From: Cellulomonas sp. NS3
Lineage (GTDB): Bacteria; Actinomycetota; Actinomycetes; Actinomycetales; Cellulomonadaceae
Assembly: GCF_024757985.1 (NCBI RefSeq)
Contig: NZ_CP103289.1
Span: 3,348,001 to 3,412,000, forward strand
Reading direction: 5' to 3'
Length of the DNA stretch: 64,000 bases
The translations under genes were made by a program, and so were the position numbers. The notes beneath the pieces are model-generated. The model searched no databases and had not been told where the DNA came from. It was given only the letters and a program-made list of their open reading frames with translations. Shown here one piece after another: positions 27,723-37,128 of this stretch. Position 1 is the first letter of the stretch. Every line of letters begins with the position of its first letter.

Positions 27723-28865
27723 TCAGCTCAGGCCGTGCGGCAGGTCGCGCGGCGACGGCGCGGCACCCTCGCCCGCCCGCAGCAGCACCGGGCGCACGAC
27801 ACCGAGCCCCTCGAGCTCGCGCTCGGGCTGCGACTCCGCGACGAACCGGTCGTCGCCCTCGAGCATCGCGGCGGTCCTGGGGTCCGTCAGGACGCTCGAC
27901 GGGTCCGCGATGTCGGTCAGCCGGGCTGCGAGGTTCACGGGCTCGCCGAACACGTCCCCGAACCGGGACAGCAGCCGCCCCCACACGAAGCCGACGCGCA
28001 CGGGCGTCACGCCGCGCGCCCCCTCGGCGAGACCGCCCGCGCCGCGCTCGCGCTCGATGTCGAGCTCGCCGCCCAGCACGCGCGCGAGCCCGAGCGCGAC
28101 CTGGGCCCCGGTCGCGACGTCGTCGGCCACGAACAGCACGGCGTCCCCGATGGTCTTGACGACGCGCCCGCCGGCCGACGTCACCACGTCGCGCGCCGCG
28201 GTCTCGAAGCGCTGCACGAAGTCGGAGAGGTCGGTCGATCCCAGGCCCGCGGTCCGGCGCGTGAACGAGACCATGTCCGCGAAGCCGACCGCGCGCGCGA
28301 GCGGCAGCCCGTCGACGTCCGGCGGCGCGGTGCGCTGCTCGCCGAACTCGGCCGCGAGCCGCCCCGCGACCGCCGCGAGCTGACGCCGCCACGCGTGCAC
28401 GAGCTGCTCCTCGAGCAGCGGCCCCAGCTCGGTGAGCCGGTCCAGCACGAGCAGGCGCGAGGTCGTGTCGTCGAGCGCGTACCGCGTCGCGAGGTCCTCC
28501 ACGAGCGCCTCGACCTGCCACAGCGCGAGCCGGTCGGCCGTGTGCCCGAGCGCGCGCGTGAGCGACACCGCGGTGCGCAGGCTGACCCCGTGCTCACGCA
28601 TGAGCCGGCTCATCCGGTCGAGCGCCTCGGCGTCCCGCTCGGTGAACACGACGTCGTCGGGCGCGGTGTGCGGGAGGCCCAGCGTCTGCCAGAAGAGCCG
28701 GATCCTGTCGAGGTCGGAGTCCGTCCGGGTCGCGAGGTCGCGCAGCGTGAGGGTGCGGGGGCCGCCGAGCAGGGCCTCGTCGAGGGACGCGAGGGTCGAC
28801 GGGAGGTCGTGGCCGGCGCCCCTCTCGGGCCGCGTCTCGTCCGTCAGGTCAGCGCCGTCATCCAC
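27723..28865 (-). CDS. Class III adenylate/guanylate cyclase with N-terminal regulatory domain
   Basis: This 380-residue cytosolic cyclase would make cAMP from ATP. An N-terminal helical part (about 25-175) resembles the regulatory domain of mycobacterial Rv1264-type cyclases. The catalytic domain has the first metal Asp in VGFADMVSFT (Asp197), the purine-recognition lysine and second metal in VKTIGDAVLF (Lys237, Asp241), a further specificity Asp in FGDVFGEPVN (Asp304), and transition-state Asn311 and Arg315. All key residues are present, so it is probably active and adenylate-specific. It lies 15 bases after birA and is likely cotranscribed with it. Confidence 0.9.
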   Translation of the reverse strand: MDDGADLTDETRPERGAGHDLPSTLASLDEALLGGPRTLTLRDLATRTDSDLDRIRLFWQTLGLPHTAPDDVVFTERDAEALDRMSRLMREHGVSLRTAVSLTRALGHTADRLALWQVEALVEDLATRYALDDTTSRLLVLDRLTELGPLLEEQLVHAWRRQLAAVAGRLAAEFGEQRTAPPDVDGLPLARAVGFADMVSFTRRTAGLGSTDLSDFVQRFETAARDVVTSAGGRVVKTIGDAVLFVADDVATGAQVALGLARVLGGELDIERERGAGGLAEGARGVTPVRVGFVWGRLLSRFGDVFGEPVNLAARLTDIADPSSVLTDPRTAAMLEGDDRFVAESQPERELEGLGVVRPVLLRAGEGAAPSPRDLPHGLS

Positions 28866-28880
28866 GCGGTCGAGCGTAGT

Positions 28881-29750
28881 TCACCGGGCTCTGCGGACGT
28901 GATGCACGTCACCCGCGAGCACCTGGTGCTCGGCGCCCGACGCGTCGACCACGACGAGCGCGCCCTCGCGGTCGAGGCGCTGTGCGGTGCCGGTGACCTC
29001 GCGCCCACCCGGGAGCTCGACGCGCACCTGGGTCCCGAGCGTCGCGCACACGGCGGAGACGTCCTCCACGAGGCCCGCGGCGTGCACGTCACCGCCGTGC
29101 TCCGACCAGCGCGCCGTGACCTCCGCGAGCGCGCTGACGAGTGCCACCAGCAGCATCTCCCGGTCGACGTCGCGGCCGCCCGCGAGCGCGAGCGACGTCG
29201 CGCTCGGCACGGGGAGCTCGCCGGGCGCCTGCGAGACGTTGATGCCGATGCCGACCACGACGGCCGACCCGGCGGGCGTCGTGACGAGCTCGGTGAGGAT
29301 CCCGCCGACCTTGCGCAGCGGCCCCCAGCCGGCGAGGTCGGTGCCGTCGGGCGCGGGCACCATGACGTCGTTGGGCCACTTGAGCACCGCGGGCACCCCC
29401 ACCGTGGCCCGCAGCGCGTTGACCGCGCCCAGGCCCGCGAGCAGCGGGAGCCACCCGTACGTCGTCAGGGGCGCGGCGGGGCGCAGCGCGAACGAGAGCA
29501 TGAGCGCCGAGCGCGCCGGCGTCTCCCACGTGCGGCCCGCACGCCCCCGCCCGGAGTCCTGCGCCTCGGCGGCGAGCAGGCTCGGGTGCGGCCACGCCTC
29601 CGGGTCGGCGCGCAGCGCGGCGGCGAGGTCGACGTTGGTCGAGCCCGTCCGCTCGACGACGTCGAGCCGTGCGAGCGGCCCGGCCGGGGCGAGCAGGAGC
29701 TCACGGAGCACGTGCTCGCGCAGCGCCGGACGGTCGGGGGCGGTGTCCAT
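28881..29750 (-). CDS. birA: Biotin--[acetyl-CoA-carboxylase] ligase
   Basis: BirA activates biotin with ATP and attaches it to the carboxylase carrier lysine. The 289-residue protein has [10 protein letters not shown], the biotin/ATP loop [15 protein letters not shown], and GIGINV. It lacks an N-terminal DNA-binding domain, so it is a group I ligase and not a repressor. The C-terminal SH3-like domain is present ([22 protein letters not shown]). It is divergent from accD across 130 bases; its substrate is the alpha subunit encoded at 40019-41818. Matches Rv3279c. Confidence 0.95.
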   Translation of the reverse strand: MDTAPDRPALREHVLRELLLAPAGPLARLDVVERTGSTNVDLAAALRADPEAWPHPSLLAAEAQDSGRGRAGRTWETPARSALMLSFALRPAAPLTTYGWLPLLAGLGAVNALRATVGVPAVLKWPNDVMVPAPDGTDLAGWGPLRKVGGILTELVTTPAGSAVVVGIGINVSQAPGELPVPSATSLALAGGRDVDREMLLVALVSALAEVTARWSEHGGDVHAAGLVEDVSAVCATLGTQVRVELPGGREVTGTAQRLDREGALVVVDASGAEHQVLAGDVHHVRRAR

Positions 29751-29867
29751 GGGGACATCATCCACCGGTCGGTCGGGCGCGCAGCGGTCCCGCGCTTGTG
29801 GGGTTCGCACAACGCGCACCCCCAGACGCGTGCCGCCGACGAGCGCCGGTCCGGGGCGCCGGGCAAC

Positions 29868-29873
29868 TAGCCT
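29868..29873 (+). promoter_or_regulatory. Candidate -10 for accD (leaderless)
   Basis: TAGCCT ends seven bases before the accD GTG, so transcription would start at or next to the start codon. No ribosome binding site is visible. Confidence 0.5.
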
Positions 29874-29880
29874 CTGTCGG

Positions 29881-31497
29881 GTGACCGACGCACCCGACGG
29901 GCCCGGAGCCCGGCCGACACCCACGACGAGCAGCACGGCCGCCAAGCTCGAGGACCTCTCGGCACGGCACCAGGCCGCCGTCGTGACGCCCGAGGAGAAC
30001 GCCGCCGCGAAGCAGCACGCCCGCGGCAAGAAGACCGCCCGCGAGCGCATCGACGCCCTGCTCGACGAGGGCTCGTTCACCGAGCTCGACGCGTTCGTGC
30101 GGCACCGCTCGACCAACTTCGGGCTCGAGAAGAAGCGGATCGCCGGGGACGGTATCGTCGTCGGGCACGGGACGGTCGACGGCCGGCCGGTCGCGGTGTA
30201 CTCGCAGGACTTCACGGTCTTCGGCGGGAGCCTCGGGGAGGTGCACGGCGAGAAGATCACCAAGGTCATGGACCTCGCCCTGCGCACGGGCGTCCCGCTC
30301 ATCGGCATCAGCGACGGCGGAGGGGCGCGCATCCAGGAGGGCGTCGCCGGGCTGACCCAGTTCGCGGAGATCTTCCGCCGCAACGTCGCCGCGTCCGGCG
30401 TGATCCCCCAGATCAGCCTCATCCTCGGGCCGAGCGCGGGCGGCGCGGTCTACTCCCCCGCGCTGACGGACTTCATCGTCATGGCCGACGGCACCTCGAA
30501 CATGTTCATCACCGGCCCGGACGTGATCCGCGCGGTGACGGGCGAGGACGTCGGCTTCGAGGAGCTCGGCGGCGCGACGACCCACAACACGAAGTCGGGC
30601 GTCGCGCACTACCTCGCCTCCGACGAGGACGACGCGATCGACTACGTGCGCTCGCTGCTGTCGTACCTGCCCCAGAACAACCTGACGGACCCGCCGACGT
30701 TCTCCCACGACGCCGACCTCGCGGTGAGCGACGAGGACGCCGAGCTCGACACGCTCGTGCCCGACTCCGACTCCCAGCCGTACGACATGCGCACCGTCGT
30801 CGAGCACGTGGTCGACGACGGCGTCCTGCTCGAGGTCCAGCCGCTCTACGCGCAGAACGTGCTCATCGGGTTCGGGCACGTTGAGGGCCACCCCGTCGGG
30901 ATCGTCGCGAACCAGCCGCTGTCGATGGCCGGGACGCTCGACATCAACGCCGCCGAGAAGGCCGCGCGGTTCGTGCGCACGTGCGACGCCTTCAACATCC
31001 CGGTCCTGACCTTCGTCGACGTCCCCGGGTTCCTGCCCGGCACGGACCAGGAGTGGAACGGCATCATCCGCCGGGGCGCCAAGCTCATCTACGCGTACGC
31101 GGAGGCGACCGTCCCGCTCGTCACCGTCATCACCCGCAAGGCGTACGGTGGCGCGTACATCGTGATGGGCTCCAAGCAGCTGGGCGCGGACGTCAACCTC
31201 GCCTGGCCGACGGCGCAGATCGCGGTCATGGGCGCCGGAGGTGCGGTGAACATCCTCCAGCGCGGCGCGCTCAAGACCGTCGCCGACGCCGGCGGCGACG
31301 TCGAGGCGGAGCGGGCCCGGCTCACGCGCGAGTACGAGGAGGCCATCGTGAACCCCTGGGACGCCGCGGACCGCGGCTACGTCGACGCGGTCATCCCGCC
31401 GTCGCACACCCGCACCGAGATCGTGAAGGCCCTGCGCCTGCTGCGCACCAAGCGCGCGAGCCTGCCGCCCAAGAAGCACGGGAACATCCCGCTGTGA
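29881..31497 (+). CDS. accD: Acyl-CoA carboxylase carboxyltransferase (beta) subunit
   Basis: This 538-residue carboxyltransferase transfers CO2 from carboxybiotin to acetyl- or propionyl-CoA, making malonyl- or methylmalonyl-CoA. Crotonase-fold halves show [27 protein letters not shown] and [13 protein letters not shown], and later [28 protein letters not shown] and the C-terminal [10 protein letters not shown]. It matches AccD5 (Rv3280). With epsilon and the biotinylated alpha subunit it should form the large actinobacterial complex. The GTG start is preceded by a leaderless-type box. Confidence 0.95.
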   Translation: MTDAPDGPGARPTPTTSSTAAKLEDLSARHQAAVVTPEENAAAKQHARGKKTARERIDALLDEGSFTELDAFVRHRSTNFGLEKKRIAGDGIVVGHGTVDGRPVAVYSQDFTVFGGSLGEVHGEKITKVMDLALRTGVPLIGISDGGGARIQEGVAGLTQFAEIFRRNVAASGVIPQISLILGPSAGGAVYSPALTDFIVMADGTSNMFITGPDVIRAVTGEDVGFEELGGATTHNTKSGVAHYLASDEDDAIDYVRSLLSYLPQNNLTDPPTFSHDADLAVSDEDAELDTLVPDSDSQPYDMRTVVEHVVDDGVLLEVQPLYAQNVLIGFGHVEGHPVGIVANQPLSMAGTLDINAAEKAARFVRTCDAFNIPVLTFVDVPGFLPGTDQEWNGIIRRGAKLIYAYAEATVPLVTVITRKAYGGAYIVMGSKQLGADVNLAWPTAQIAVMGAGGAVNILQRGALKTVADAGGDVEAERARLTREYEEAIVNPWDAADRGYVDAVIPPSHTRTEIVKALRLLRTKRASLPPKKHGNIPL

Positions 31498-32126
31498 GCG
31501 GCGTCGAGGACCCCACGGGCACGGGCGGCGGCAGCGGGGGCGACAGCGCGTCGGGACCCCACGGGGACGCGCACGGCGACCACGACGGCCACGGGCACGA
31601 GGGGCACGACCACCCGGCGCACGGCCCGGACCCGCTGGGCGGCGTCGACGCGGCCGAGCTGCACGTCACGGTCGACGAGCTCACCGCGGTGCTGCACGAG
31701 TACATCGAGACGGCCGTGGGCGTGCGCGCGGAGTTCGGCGCGCACGAGGCCGATGAGGACCCCCGGATCCTCGCGATCGAGGCGCGCGTCTCGGGCCTGA
31801 ACGCCGCGCTGTACGACCTCGTGCACGAGCGCCTCGGGCTGCACTCCGACCTCACCGGCATGACGTGGGACGACACCGACGAGGACGAGTCCGGCGCCGA
31901 CGCCCCGCACGAGGTCGAGGAGGTCGAGACCTTCCACCTCGGCTTCGTCGTCGGGCCCCAGGCCGGCACGTCCGACCTGTCGATGGACTCGGTGCTCGGG
32001 ATGGTCGACGACGCCGGCGAGCAGATCGCGCGCCGCCTCATGGAGTCGGGGTTCGAGGTGTCGGAGTGGGGGGCGTCGCGCGGCGCACCCGTGCTGTTCG
32101 ACGACCACGAGGACGACGACGAGTGA
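31494..32126 (+). CDS. His-rich acidic protein of unknown function between accD and accE
   Basis: This 210-residue protein starts at a GTG overlapping the accD stop (GTGA), and its own stop overlaps the accE GTG, so all three are translationally coupled. Residues 20-50 are rich in His, Asp and Gly ([18 protein letters not shown]), a likely metal-binding stretch. After that comes a helical domain ([41 protein letters not shown]) and a mixed C-terminal part ending in DDHEDDDE. I do not recognise a family. Its place suggests a role with the carboxylase or in supplying metal, but that is inference. Confidence 0.8.
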   Translation: MSGVEDPTGTGGGSGGDSASGPHGDAHGDHDGHGHEGHDHPAHGPDPLGGVDAAELHVTVDELTAVLHEYIETAVGVRAEFGAHEADEDPRILAIEARVSGLNAALYDLVHERLGLHSDLTGMTWDDTDEDESGADAPHEVEEVETFHLGFVVGPQAGTSDLSMDSVLGMVDDAGEQIARRLMESGFEVSEWGASRGAPVLFDDHEDDDE

Positions 32127-32407
32127 CCGACGCCCCCTCGCCCGGTGGCGCGTCGCCCGCCGACGCCCGACCCGACGCGCGACCCGACCCGGCACCCGCC
32201 GCGCGCCCGCACGTGCGCGTGGTGCGCGGGGCGCCCGACGACGTCGAGCTCGCGGCCCTCGTCGCCGGGCTGGTCGCGGCGGCGTCCGAGGCGGACACCA
32301 CCGAGACCGCCCCGCGCAGCGCGTGGACGGACCGGGCCCGGGTGCTGCGCGGCAGCGTCGCCCCCGGCGCCGGGCCGGACGCGTGGCGCTGGAGCCTGCG
32401 CGGCTGA
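32123..32407 (+). CDS. accE: Acyl-CoA carboxylase epsilon subunit
   Basis: This small 94-residue protein has the AccE pattern: a disordered Pro/Ala/Asp-rich N-terminus, then VVRGAPDDVELAALVAGL, SAWTDRARVLRG, and a closing GPDAWRWSLRG. AccE stabilises the alpha-beta carboxylase complex in actinobacteria and directly follows accD in M. tuberculosis (Rv3281). Here one unrecognised gene intervenes. Its GTG overlaps the previous stop as GTGA. It ends 63 bases from the convergent ABC permease. Confidence 0.88.
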   Translation: MTDAPSPGGASPADARPDARPDPAPAARPHVRVVRGAPDDVELAALVAGLVAAASEADTTETAPRSAWTDRARVLRGSVAPGAGPDAWRWSLRG

Positions 32408-32427
32408 CCGCGTCACGCGCCGACCGG

Positions 32428-32467
32428 GTCCGGTCCGCCGGGATCCGCGGACCCCGGCGGATCGGAC
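32428..32467. terminator. Bidirectional hairpin between accE and the ABC permease
   Basis: A 15-bp stem with one G-U wobble (32428-32442 with 32453-32467) and a ten-base loop fills the convergent gap. It can terminate both transcripts; there is no U-tract on either side. Confidence 0.6.
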
Positions 32468-32470
32468 GCG

Positions 32471-33310
32471 TCAGCGCCCGAGCGTGACCCACCTCCGGAC
32501 CGCGAGCGCGAAGAACACCGCGGCCAGCACCGTCGGCCACACGACCGCCGCGAGCACGCTGTGCTCCGCGAGCCACCCGTCGCCCGCGACGCCGGGGTTG
32601 CCGAACAGCTCGCGGGCCGCGGCGACGGTCGCCGCCATCGGGTTGACCTGCGCGAGCGCGCCGAGCCACGCGGGCATCGTGCTGGTCGGCACGAACGCGT
32701 TGGACAAGAACGCGAACGGCCACACGATGATCGACACGGCCATGACGGAGCCGGGCCCGCGCGCGACGAGGCCGAGGTAGATCCCCATCCACAGGAACGC
32801 GAACCGCAGCAGGAGCAGGAGCGCGAGCGCGAGCGCGGCGCGCGCCGGACCCTCGTGCCAGCGCCAGCCCACGAGCAGGCCGACCCCGACCATGACCGCG
32901 AGGCCCACCACGGAGTTGAGCATGTCGGCGATGCAGCGTCCGAGGACGACGCCGGCGGACGACATGGGCATCGACCGGAACCGGTCGGTCACGCCCTTCT
33001 CCGCGTCGGTCGCGACCGCCGTCATGGTCGCCTCGAGCCCGAAGACCATCGTGAGCGCGAACATCCCGGGCATGAGGAACTCGAGGTAGCTGCCGCCGCC
33101 CTCGACGGCCATGCCGCCGCCGAGCAGGTACCCGAACATGACGACCATGAGCACGGGGAACAGCAGCCCGACGGCCAGCTGACCCGGCTGGCGCCGCCAG
33201 TGCTGCAGGTCGCGCAGCGCGATCGTCCAGCCGTCGACGAGCGCCCAGCGCAGCGCGGAGCCGGCCGGTGCGGGGGCGTGGACCGCCGGGGCGGTCAGGG
33301 TCGTGGTCAT
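32471..33310 (-). CDS. ABC-2 type exporter permease (DrrB-like)
   Basis: This 279-residue membrane subunit has six helices and the ABC-2 pattern. It opens with a cytoplasmic start ALRDLQHWRRQPGQLAVGLLFPVLM, then FLMPGMFALTMVFGLEATMTAVATDAEKGVTDRFRSMPMS, and near the end SNAFVPTSTMPAWLGALAQVNPMA. These are typical of daunorubicin-resistance-type permeases. The ATG at 33310 overlaps the stop of the ATPase gene (ATGA). Together they form a two-gene exporter controlled by the adjacent TetR protein. Confidence 0.92.
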   Translation of the reverse strand: MTTTLTAPAVHAPAPAGSALRWALVDGWTIALRDLQHWRRQPGQLAVGLLFPVLMVVMFGYLLGGGMAVEGGGSYLEFLMPGMFALTMVFGLEATMTAVATDAEKGVTDRFRSMPMSSAGVVLGRCIADMLNSVVGLAVMVGVGLLVGWRWHEGPARAALALALLLLLRFAFLWMGIYLGLVARGPGSVMAVSIIVWPFAFLSNAFVPTSTMPAWLGALAQVNPMAATVAAARELFGNPGVAGDGWLAEHSVLAAVVWPTVLAAVFFALAVRRWVTLGR

Positions 33311-34350
33311 GCGGCCTCCTCGGTGGTGCGGGCGGTGCCGGAGCGGGCGGTGCCGGCGCCGGCGGTGCCCGTGCTCCCGGGGCCGGCGGCCGTGCCGGTG
33401 AGCGCGGCGTGGCCGGTCAGGCGCAGGTAGGCCTCGTCGAGCGTCGGGCGGCGCAGCCCGAGGTCGTCGACCGCGAGCCCCGCCTCGGTGAGCGCGGCGA
33501 CGACCGCGGCGAGCGCGCCCATCCGGTCGGTCACGGGTGCGGTCACGCGGCGGGCGGCGACGTCGGTGTCCACGTCCCCCGGCGCCGCCCCGAGCGCCCG
33601 GCCGACGAGCCCCGCGGCGCGCACGAGGTCGGCGGTACGGGCGACCACGACGTCGATCCGGTCCCCGCCCGTCGCTGACTTGAGCGCGGCGGGCGTCCCG
33701 TCCGCGACCACCCGCCCGGCGTCGAGCACGCAGACGCGGTCCGCGAGGCGGTCGGCCTCGTCGAGGTACTGCGTCGTGAGCAGCACGGTCGTGCCGTCGC
33801 CGACGAGCGTGCGGACGGCGGCCCAGACGTCGAGCCGGCCCTGGGGGTCGAGGCCGGTGGTCGGCTCGTCGAGGAACAGCACGGGCGGGGCGAGCAGGAG
33901 GCTCGCGGCGAGGTCGAGGCGCCGGCGCATGCCGCCCGAGAAGTCGCGCACGGCCTTGTCGCCGGTCTCGGCGAGCCCGAACGCCTCGAGGAGCTCGCCT
34001 GCGCGCACGCGCGCCGTCCGGACGCCGAGGTGGTGCAGGCGGCCGAACATCACGAGGTTCTGCCGCGCGTCGAGCACCTCGTCGAGCGCGGCGCTCTGGC
34101 CGACGAGGCCGATGTGCCGGCGCACCTCGTGCGGTGCGCGCAGCACGTCGTGGCCGGCGACCTCGGCGGTGCCGGAGTCGGGGCGGAGCAGCGTGGTCAG
34201 GATGCGGACGGCGGTGGTCTTGCCGGCGCCGTTCGGACCGAGCAGCCCGAGGACGGACCCGGCGGGGACATCGAGGTCGACGCGGTCGAGCACGGTGCGT
34301 GGGCCGTAGCTCTTGGTGACGTGGTGCAGGCGGATGGCGGGCGGGGTCAT
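33307..34350 (-). CDS. ABC exporter ATP-binding protein (DrrA-like)
   Basis: This 347-residue ATPase has Walker A GPNGAGKTT, Q-loop LVGQSAALDE, signature FSGGMRRRLDLA and Walker B LLAPPVLFLDEPTTGLDP, followed by the H-loop. A DrrA-type C-terminal domain of about 100 residues ends in RRPTLDEAYLRLTGH and a Gly/Ala/Thr-rich tail. The ATG at 34350 follows GGAAAGG. A drug or lipid substrate is likely but unknown. Confidence 0.93.
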   Translation of the reverse strand: MTPPAIRLHHVTKSYGPRTVLDRVDLDVPAGSVLGLLGPNGAGKTTAVRILTTLLRPDSGTAEVAGHDVLRAPHEVRRHIGLVGQSAALDEVLDARQNLVMFGRLHHLGVRTARVRAGELLEAFGLAETGDKAVRDFSGGMRRRLDLAASLLLAPPVLFLDEPTTGLDPQGRLDVWAAVRTLVGDGTTVLLTTQYLDEADRLADRVCVLDAGRVVADGTPAALKSATGGDRIDVVVARTADLVRAAGLVGRALGAAPGDVDTDVAARRVTAPVTDRMGALAAVVAALTEAGLAVDDLGLRRPTLDEAYLRLTGHAALTGTAAGPGSTGTAGAGTARSGTARTTEEAA

Positions 34351-34363
34351 GGCGGGCCTTTCC

Positions 34364-34381
34364 CGTATGCCGTACGGAGTT
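34364..34381. promoter_or_regulatory. TetR operator, copy 1
   Basis: CGTATGCCGTACGGAGTT forms an imperfect palindrome (CCGTA/TACGG arms) just upstream of the ABC ATPase ribosome binding site. It recurs at 34399 with 16 of 18 bases identical. It should lie across the exporter promoter. Confidence 0.7.
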
Positions 34382-34398
34382 CGTTCGACCGACGTTAG

Positions 34399-34416
34399 CG
34401 TACGCTGTACGGAGTT
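34399..34416. promoter_or_regulatory. TetR operator, copy 2
   Basis: CGTACGCTGTACGGAGTT overlaps TAGCGT (34396-34401), a likely -10 for the tetR gene. Binding here would repress the regulator itself. The two copies are direct repeats, 35 bases apart start to start. Confidence 0.7.
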
Positions 34417-34477
34417 GTCGAGCCCCGTGCCGCCCGACGGTCGGCGGTGCGGCGACCCCGTGCGGGAGGATGGCGGC

Positions 34478-35260
34478 ATGGCGACCGAGTTCACGGGCAC
34501 CGGCGACCCGGCCCGCAGCATGGAGCTGCTCTGGCGGGGCGATGACGAGCCACGACCGGCCCGCGGGCCCCGCGCCCGCCTCACGGTCGACGGGATCGTC
34601 GACGCCGCGATCGCGCTCGCCGACGCCGAGGGCCTCGCGACCCTCTCCATGCGCCGGGTCGCCGAGCAGCTGGGCGTCGGCGCGATGTCGCTCTACACGT
34701 ACGTGCCCGGGAAGGGCGAGCTCATCGACCTCATGCTCGACCGCGCGCTCGGCGAGATGTACCCCGACGGCCCGCCGTCGCCGCAGGTCCCGTGGCGCGA
34801 GCGCCTCGAGCAGGTGGCCCGCGCCAACTGGGACTTCTACGTGCGCCACCCCTGGGCGCTGCACGTCGCGACCGGCCGCCCGCCGCTCGGGCCGCACATC
34901 ATGGCCAAGTACGAGGTCGAGCTCCGTGCCGTCGACGGGACCGGGCTCGACGAGCTCGAGATGGACTCCGTCGTGACGCTGCTCAACGGCTTCGTCAACG
35001 GGACCGTGGGCGGCCTGCTCGAGAAGGGCGAGGCCGAGCGGACGACCGGGGTCACCGAGCAGCAGTGGTGGGACGCGACCGCCCCCTACGTCGACCGCGT
35101 CTTCGACGCCGAGCGCTACCCGACCGTCGCGCGCGTCGGACCGGTCGCGGGCGAGGCGCTGCAGTCCGCGTACGACCCGGACCACGCGTTCCACTTCGGG
35201 CTCGCGCGCCTGCTCGACGGGGTCGCCGCACTCATCGAGGAGCGCCGGGCCGCCGGGTAG
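34478..35260 (+). CDS. TetR-family repressor of the adjacent ABC exporter
   Basis: This 260-residue protein has an N-terminal arm, then a TetR helix-turn-helix (about 33-80; DGIVDAAIALADAEGLATLS, MRRVAEQLGVGAMSLYTYV). The C-terminal ligand domain is of the TetR_C type with LLNGFVNGTVGGLLEKGE. Divergence from the exporter and the twin operators between them support local repression relieved by an exported compound. The ATG at 34478 has GGAGG at 34466-34470. The stop codon TAG is also part of the -10 of the next gene. Confidence 0.92.
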   Translation: MATEFTGTGDPARSMELLWRGDDEPRPARGPRARLTVDGIVDAAIALADAEGLATLSMRRVAEQLGVGAMSLYTYVPGKGELIDLMLDRALGEMYPDGPPSPQVPWRERLEQVARANWDFYVRHPWALHVATGRPPLGPHIMAKYEVELRAVDGTGLDELEMDSVVTLLNGFVNGTVGGLLEKGEAERTTGVTEQQWWDATAPYVDRVFDAERYPTVARVGPVAGEALQSAYDPDHAFHFGLARLLDGVAALIEERRAAG

Positions 35261-35269
35261 GGTCGCTGC

Positions 35270-36988
35270 GTGAGCACGAACCAGCACCTCAGCAGCCGCC
35301 GCGAACCCACCCCGATCGACGCGATCGCCGACGCGCACGTCATGACGGTCGCGCGCCTCGACCCCGTCCTCGCGACCGAGATGGGCGTCGCGGGGTTCGA
35401 CCACGAGATGACCGACCTGTCCCCCGCGGGCCACGCCGCGCGCGCCGACGCGACGCGGAGCACGCTCGTCGCGCTCGACGCGCACGCACCGGCCGACGCC
35501 GTCGACGAGGTCACGCTCTCCGCGATGCGCGAGCGGCTGGGCCTCGAGCTCGAGCTCGACGCGGCCGGCGAGAACCTCGCGAGCCTCAACAACATCGCCT
35601 CGCCCGTCCAGGGCCTGCGCGACGTCTTCGACAGCATGCCGACCGGCACCGTCGAGGCGTGGGAGAACGTCGCCGCCCGCCTCAACGCCGTCCCGGACTC
35701 GATGGCCGGCTACATCGAGTCGCTGCGCCTCGCCGCGTCGCAGGGGCACGTCGCCGCCGTCCGGCAGGTGCGCGAGGCCATCGAGCAGGCGACCGAGCTC
35801 GCCGACCCGTCGACGTCGTTCTTCACGACCTACGTCCAGGGGCCCGACGTCGCCGCTGCGCTCGACGAGTCCGCGTCGTGCTCGCTCGTGCGCGCCGAGC
35901 TCGAGCGCGGCGCCGCCGCCGCACGCGACGCGTACGCCCGGCTCACGACGTTCCTGCGCGACGAGCTCGCGCCGCAGGCGCCCGAGGCCGACGCCGCGGG
36001 CCGTGAGCGCTACGGGCTCTGGTCGCGCTACTTCCTCGGGGCGACGGTCGACCTCGAGGAGACCTACCAGTGGGGCCTCGAGGAGCTCGCGCGCGTCGTC
36101 GCCGAGCAGGAGGCCGTCGCCGCGCAGCTCGCCGGACCCGGCGCGACCGTCGAGCAGGCCGTCGCCGCGCTCGACGCCGACCCGAGCCGCACCCTGCGCG
36201 GCACGGACGCGCTGCGCGCCTGGATGCAGGAGACGTCGGACGGCGCGATCGCCGCGCTGAACGGCACGCACTTCGACATCCCCGAGCCGCTGCTCACGCT
36301 CGAGTGCCGCATCGCCCCCACGCAGAACGGCGGCATCTACTACACCGGGCCGAGCGACGACTTCACGCGGCCCGGGCGCATGTGGTGGTCGGTCCCGCCG
36401 TCGGTCACGACCTTCAACACCTGGCGCGAGAAGACCACGGTGTTCCACGAGGGCATCCCCGGCCACCACCTGCAGGTCGGCCAGGCCGTGTTCGAGCGCG
36501 CGACGCTCAACTCGTGGCGCCGGCTCGCGTGCTGGGTCTCCGGGCACGGCGAGGGCTGGGCGCTGTACGCCGAGCGCCTGATGGCCGACCTCGGCTTCAT
36601 GGACGACCCGGGCGACCGCCTCGGCATGCTCGACGGCCAGCGCATGCGCGCCGCGCGCGTCGTGCTCGACATCGGCGTCCACCTCGGCCTGCCCGCGCCC
36701 GAGCGGTGGGGCGGCGGCACGTGGGACGCCGACAAGGCGTGGCACTTCCTGCTCGCGAACGTCAACATGCCGGAGGCGTTCATCCGCTTCGAGCTCAACC
36801 GCTACCTCGGCTGGCCCGGGCAGGCGCCGTCCTACAAGGTCGGTCAGCGGCTCTGGGAGCAGGCACGGGACGGCGCCGCGGCGTCCGCCCGGGCGCGCGG
36901 CGAGCAGTTCGACCTGCGTGAGTTCCACAAGCGCGCGCTCGCGCTCGGCGGCCTGCCGCTCGACGTGCTGCGGACCGCGCTGGTCTGA
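35270..36988 (+). CDS. DUF885 family protein, probable metallopeptidase
   Basis: This 572-residue cytosolic protein has no signal peptide. The zinc-binding type motif HEGIPGHH (393-400) and the downstream EGWALYAERL supply the HExxH-like ligands and third acidic ligand typical of the DUF885 family, which is related to gluzincin peptidases. The substrate is unknown. The GTG start is preceded by TAGGGT six bases upstream, made partly from the tetR stop codon, and has no ribosome binding site, suggesting a leaderless transcript. It ends at a strong hairpin. Confidence 0.88.
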   Translation: MSTNQHLSSRREPTPIDAIADAHVMTVARLDPVLATEMGVAGFDHEMTDLSPAGHAARADATRSTLVALDAHAPADAVDEVTLSAMRERLGLELELDAAGENLASLNNIASPVQGLRDVFDSMPTGTVEAWENVAARLNAVPDSMAGYIESLRLAASQGHVAAVRQVREAIEQATELADPSTSFFTTYVQGPDVAAALDESASCSLVRAELERGAAAARDAYARLTTFLRDELAPQAPEADAAGRERYGLWSRYFLGATVDLEETYQWGLEELARVVAEQEAVAAQLAGPGATVEQAVAALDADPSRTLRGTDALRAWMQETSDGAIAALNGTHFDIPEPLLTLECRIAPTQNGGIYYTGPSDDFTRPGRMWWSVPPSVTTFNTWREKTTVFHEGIPGHHLQVGQAVFERATLNSWRRLACWVSGHGEGWALYAERLMADLGFMDDPGDRLGMLDGQRMRAARVVLDIGVHLGLPAPERWGGGTWDADKAWHFLLANVNMPEAFIRFELNRYLGWPGQAPSYKVGQRLWEQARDGAAASARARGEQFDLREFHKRALALGGLPLDVLRTALV

Positions 36989-37005
36989 GCCGGACGTCGC
37001 TCACG

Positions 37006-37041
37006 GGCGTCCACCCGCAGGCGGTCCTGCGGGTGGACGCC
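37006..37041 (+). terminator. Perfect 16-bp hairpin terminator after the DUF885 gene
   Basis: Arms 37006-37021 and 37026-37041 pair perfectly around the four-base loop CGGT, 17 bases after the stop codon. A pyrimidine-rich tail (CTCGTCCGTC) follows, but without a run of T. Confidence 0.8.
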
Positions 37042-37128
37042 TCGTCCGTCCCCGGGGGGAGCGGGCGCGCCGGGCCGGGGGTCCACGGACGGGCGCGCCG
37101 CCGGCCGGCGCGGCACGAGGCTGGTCGC

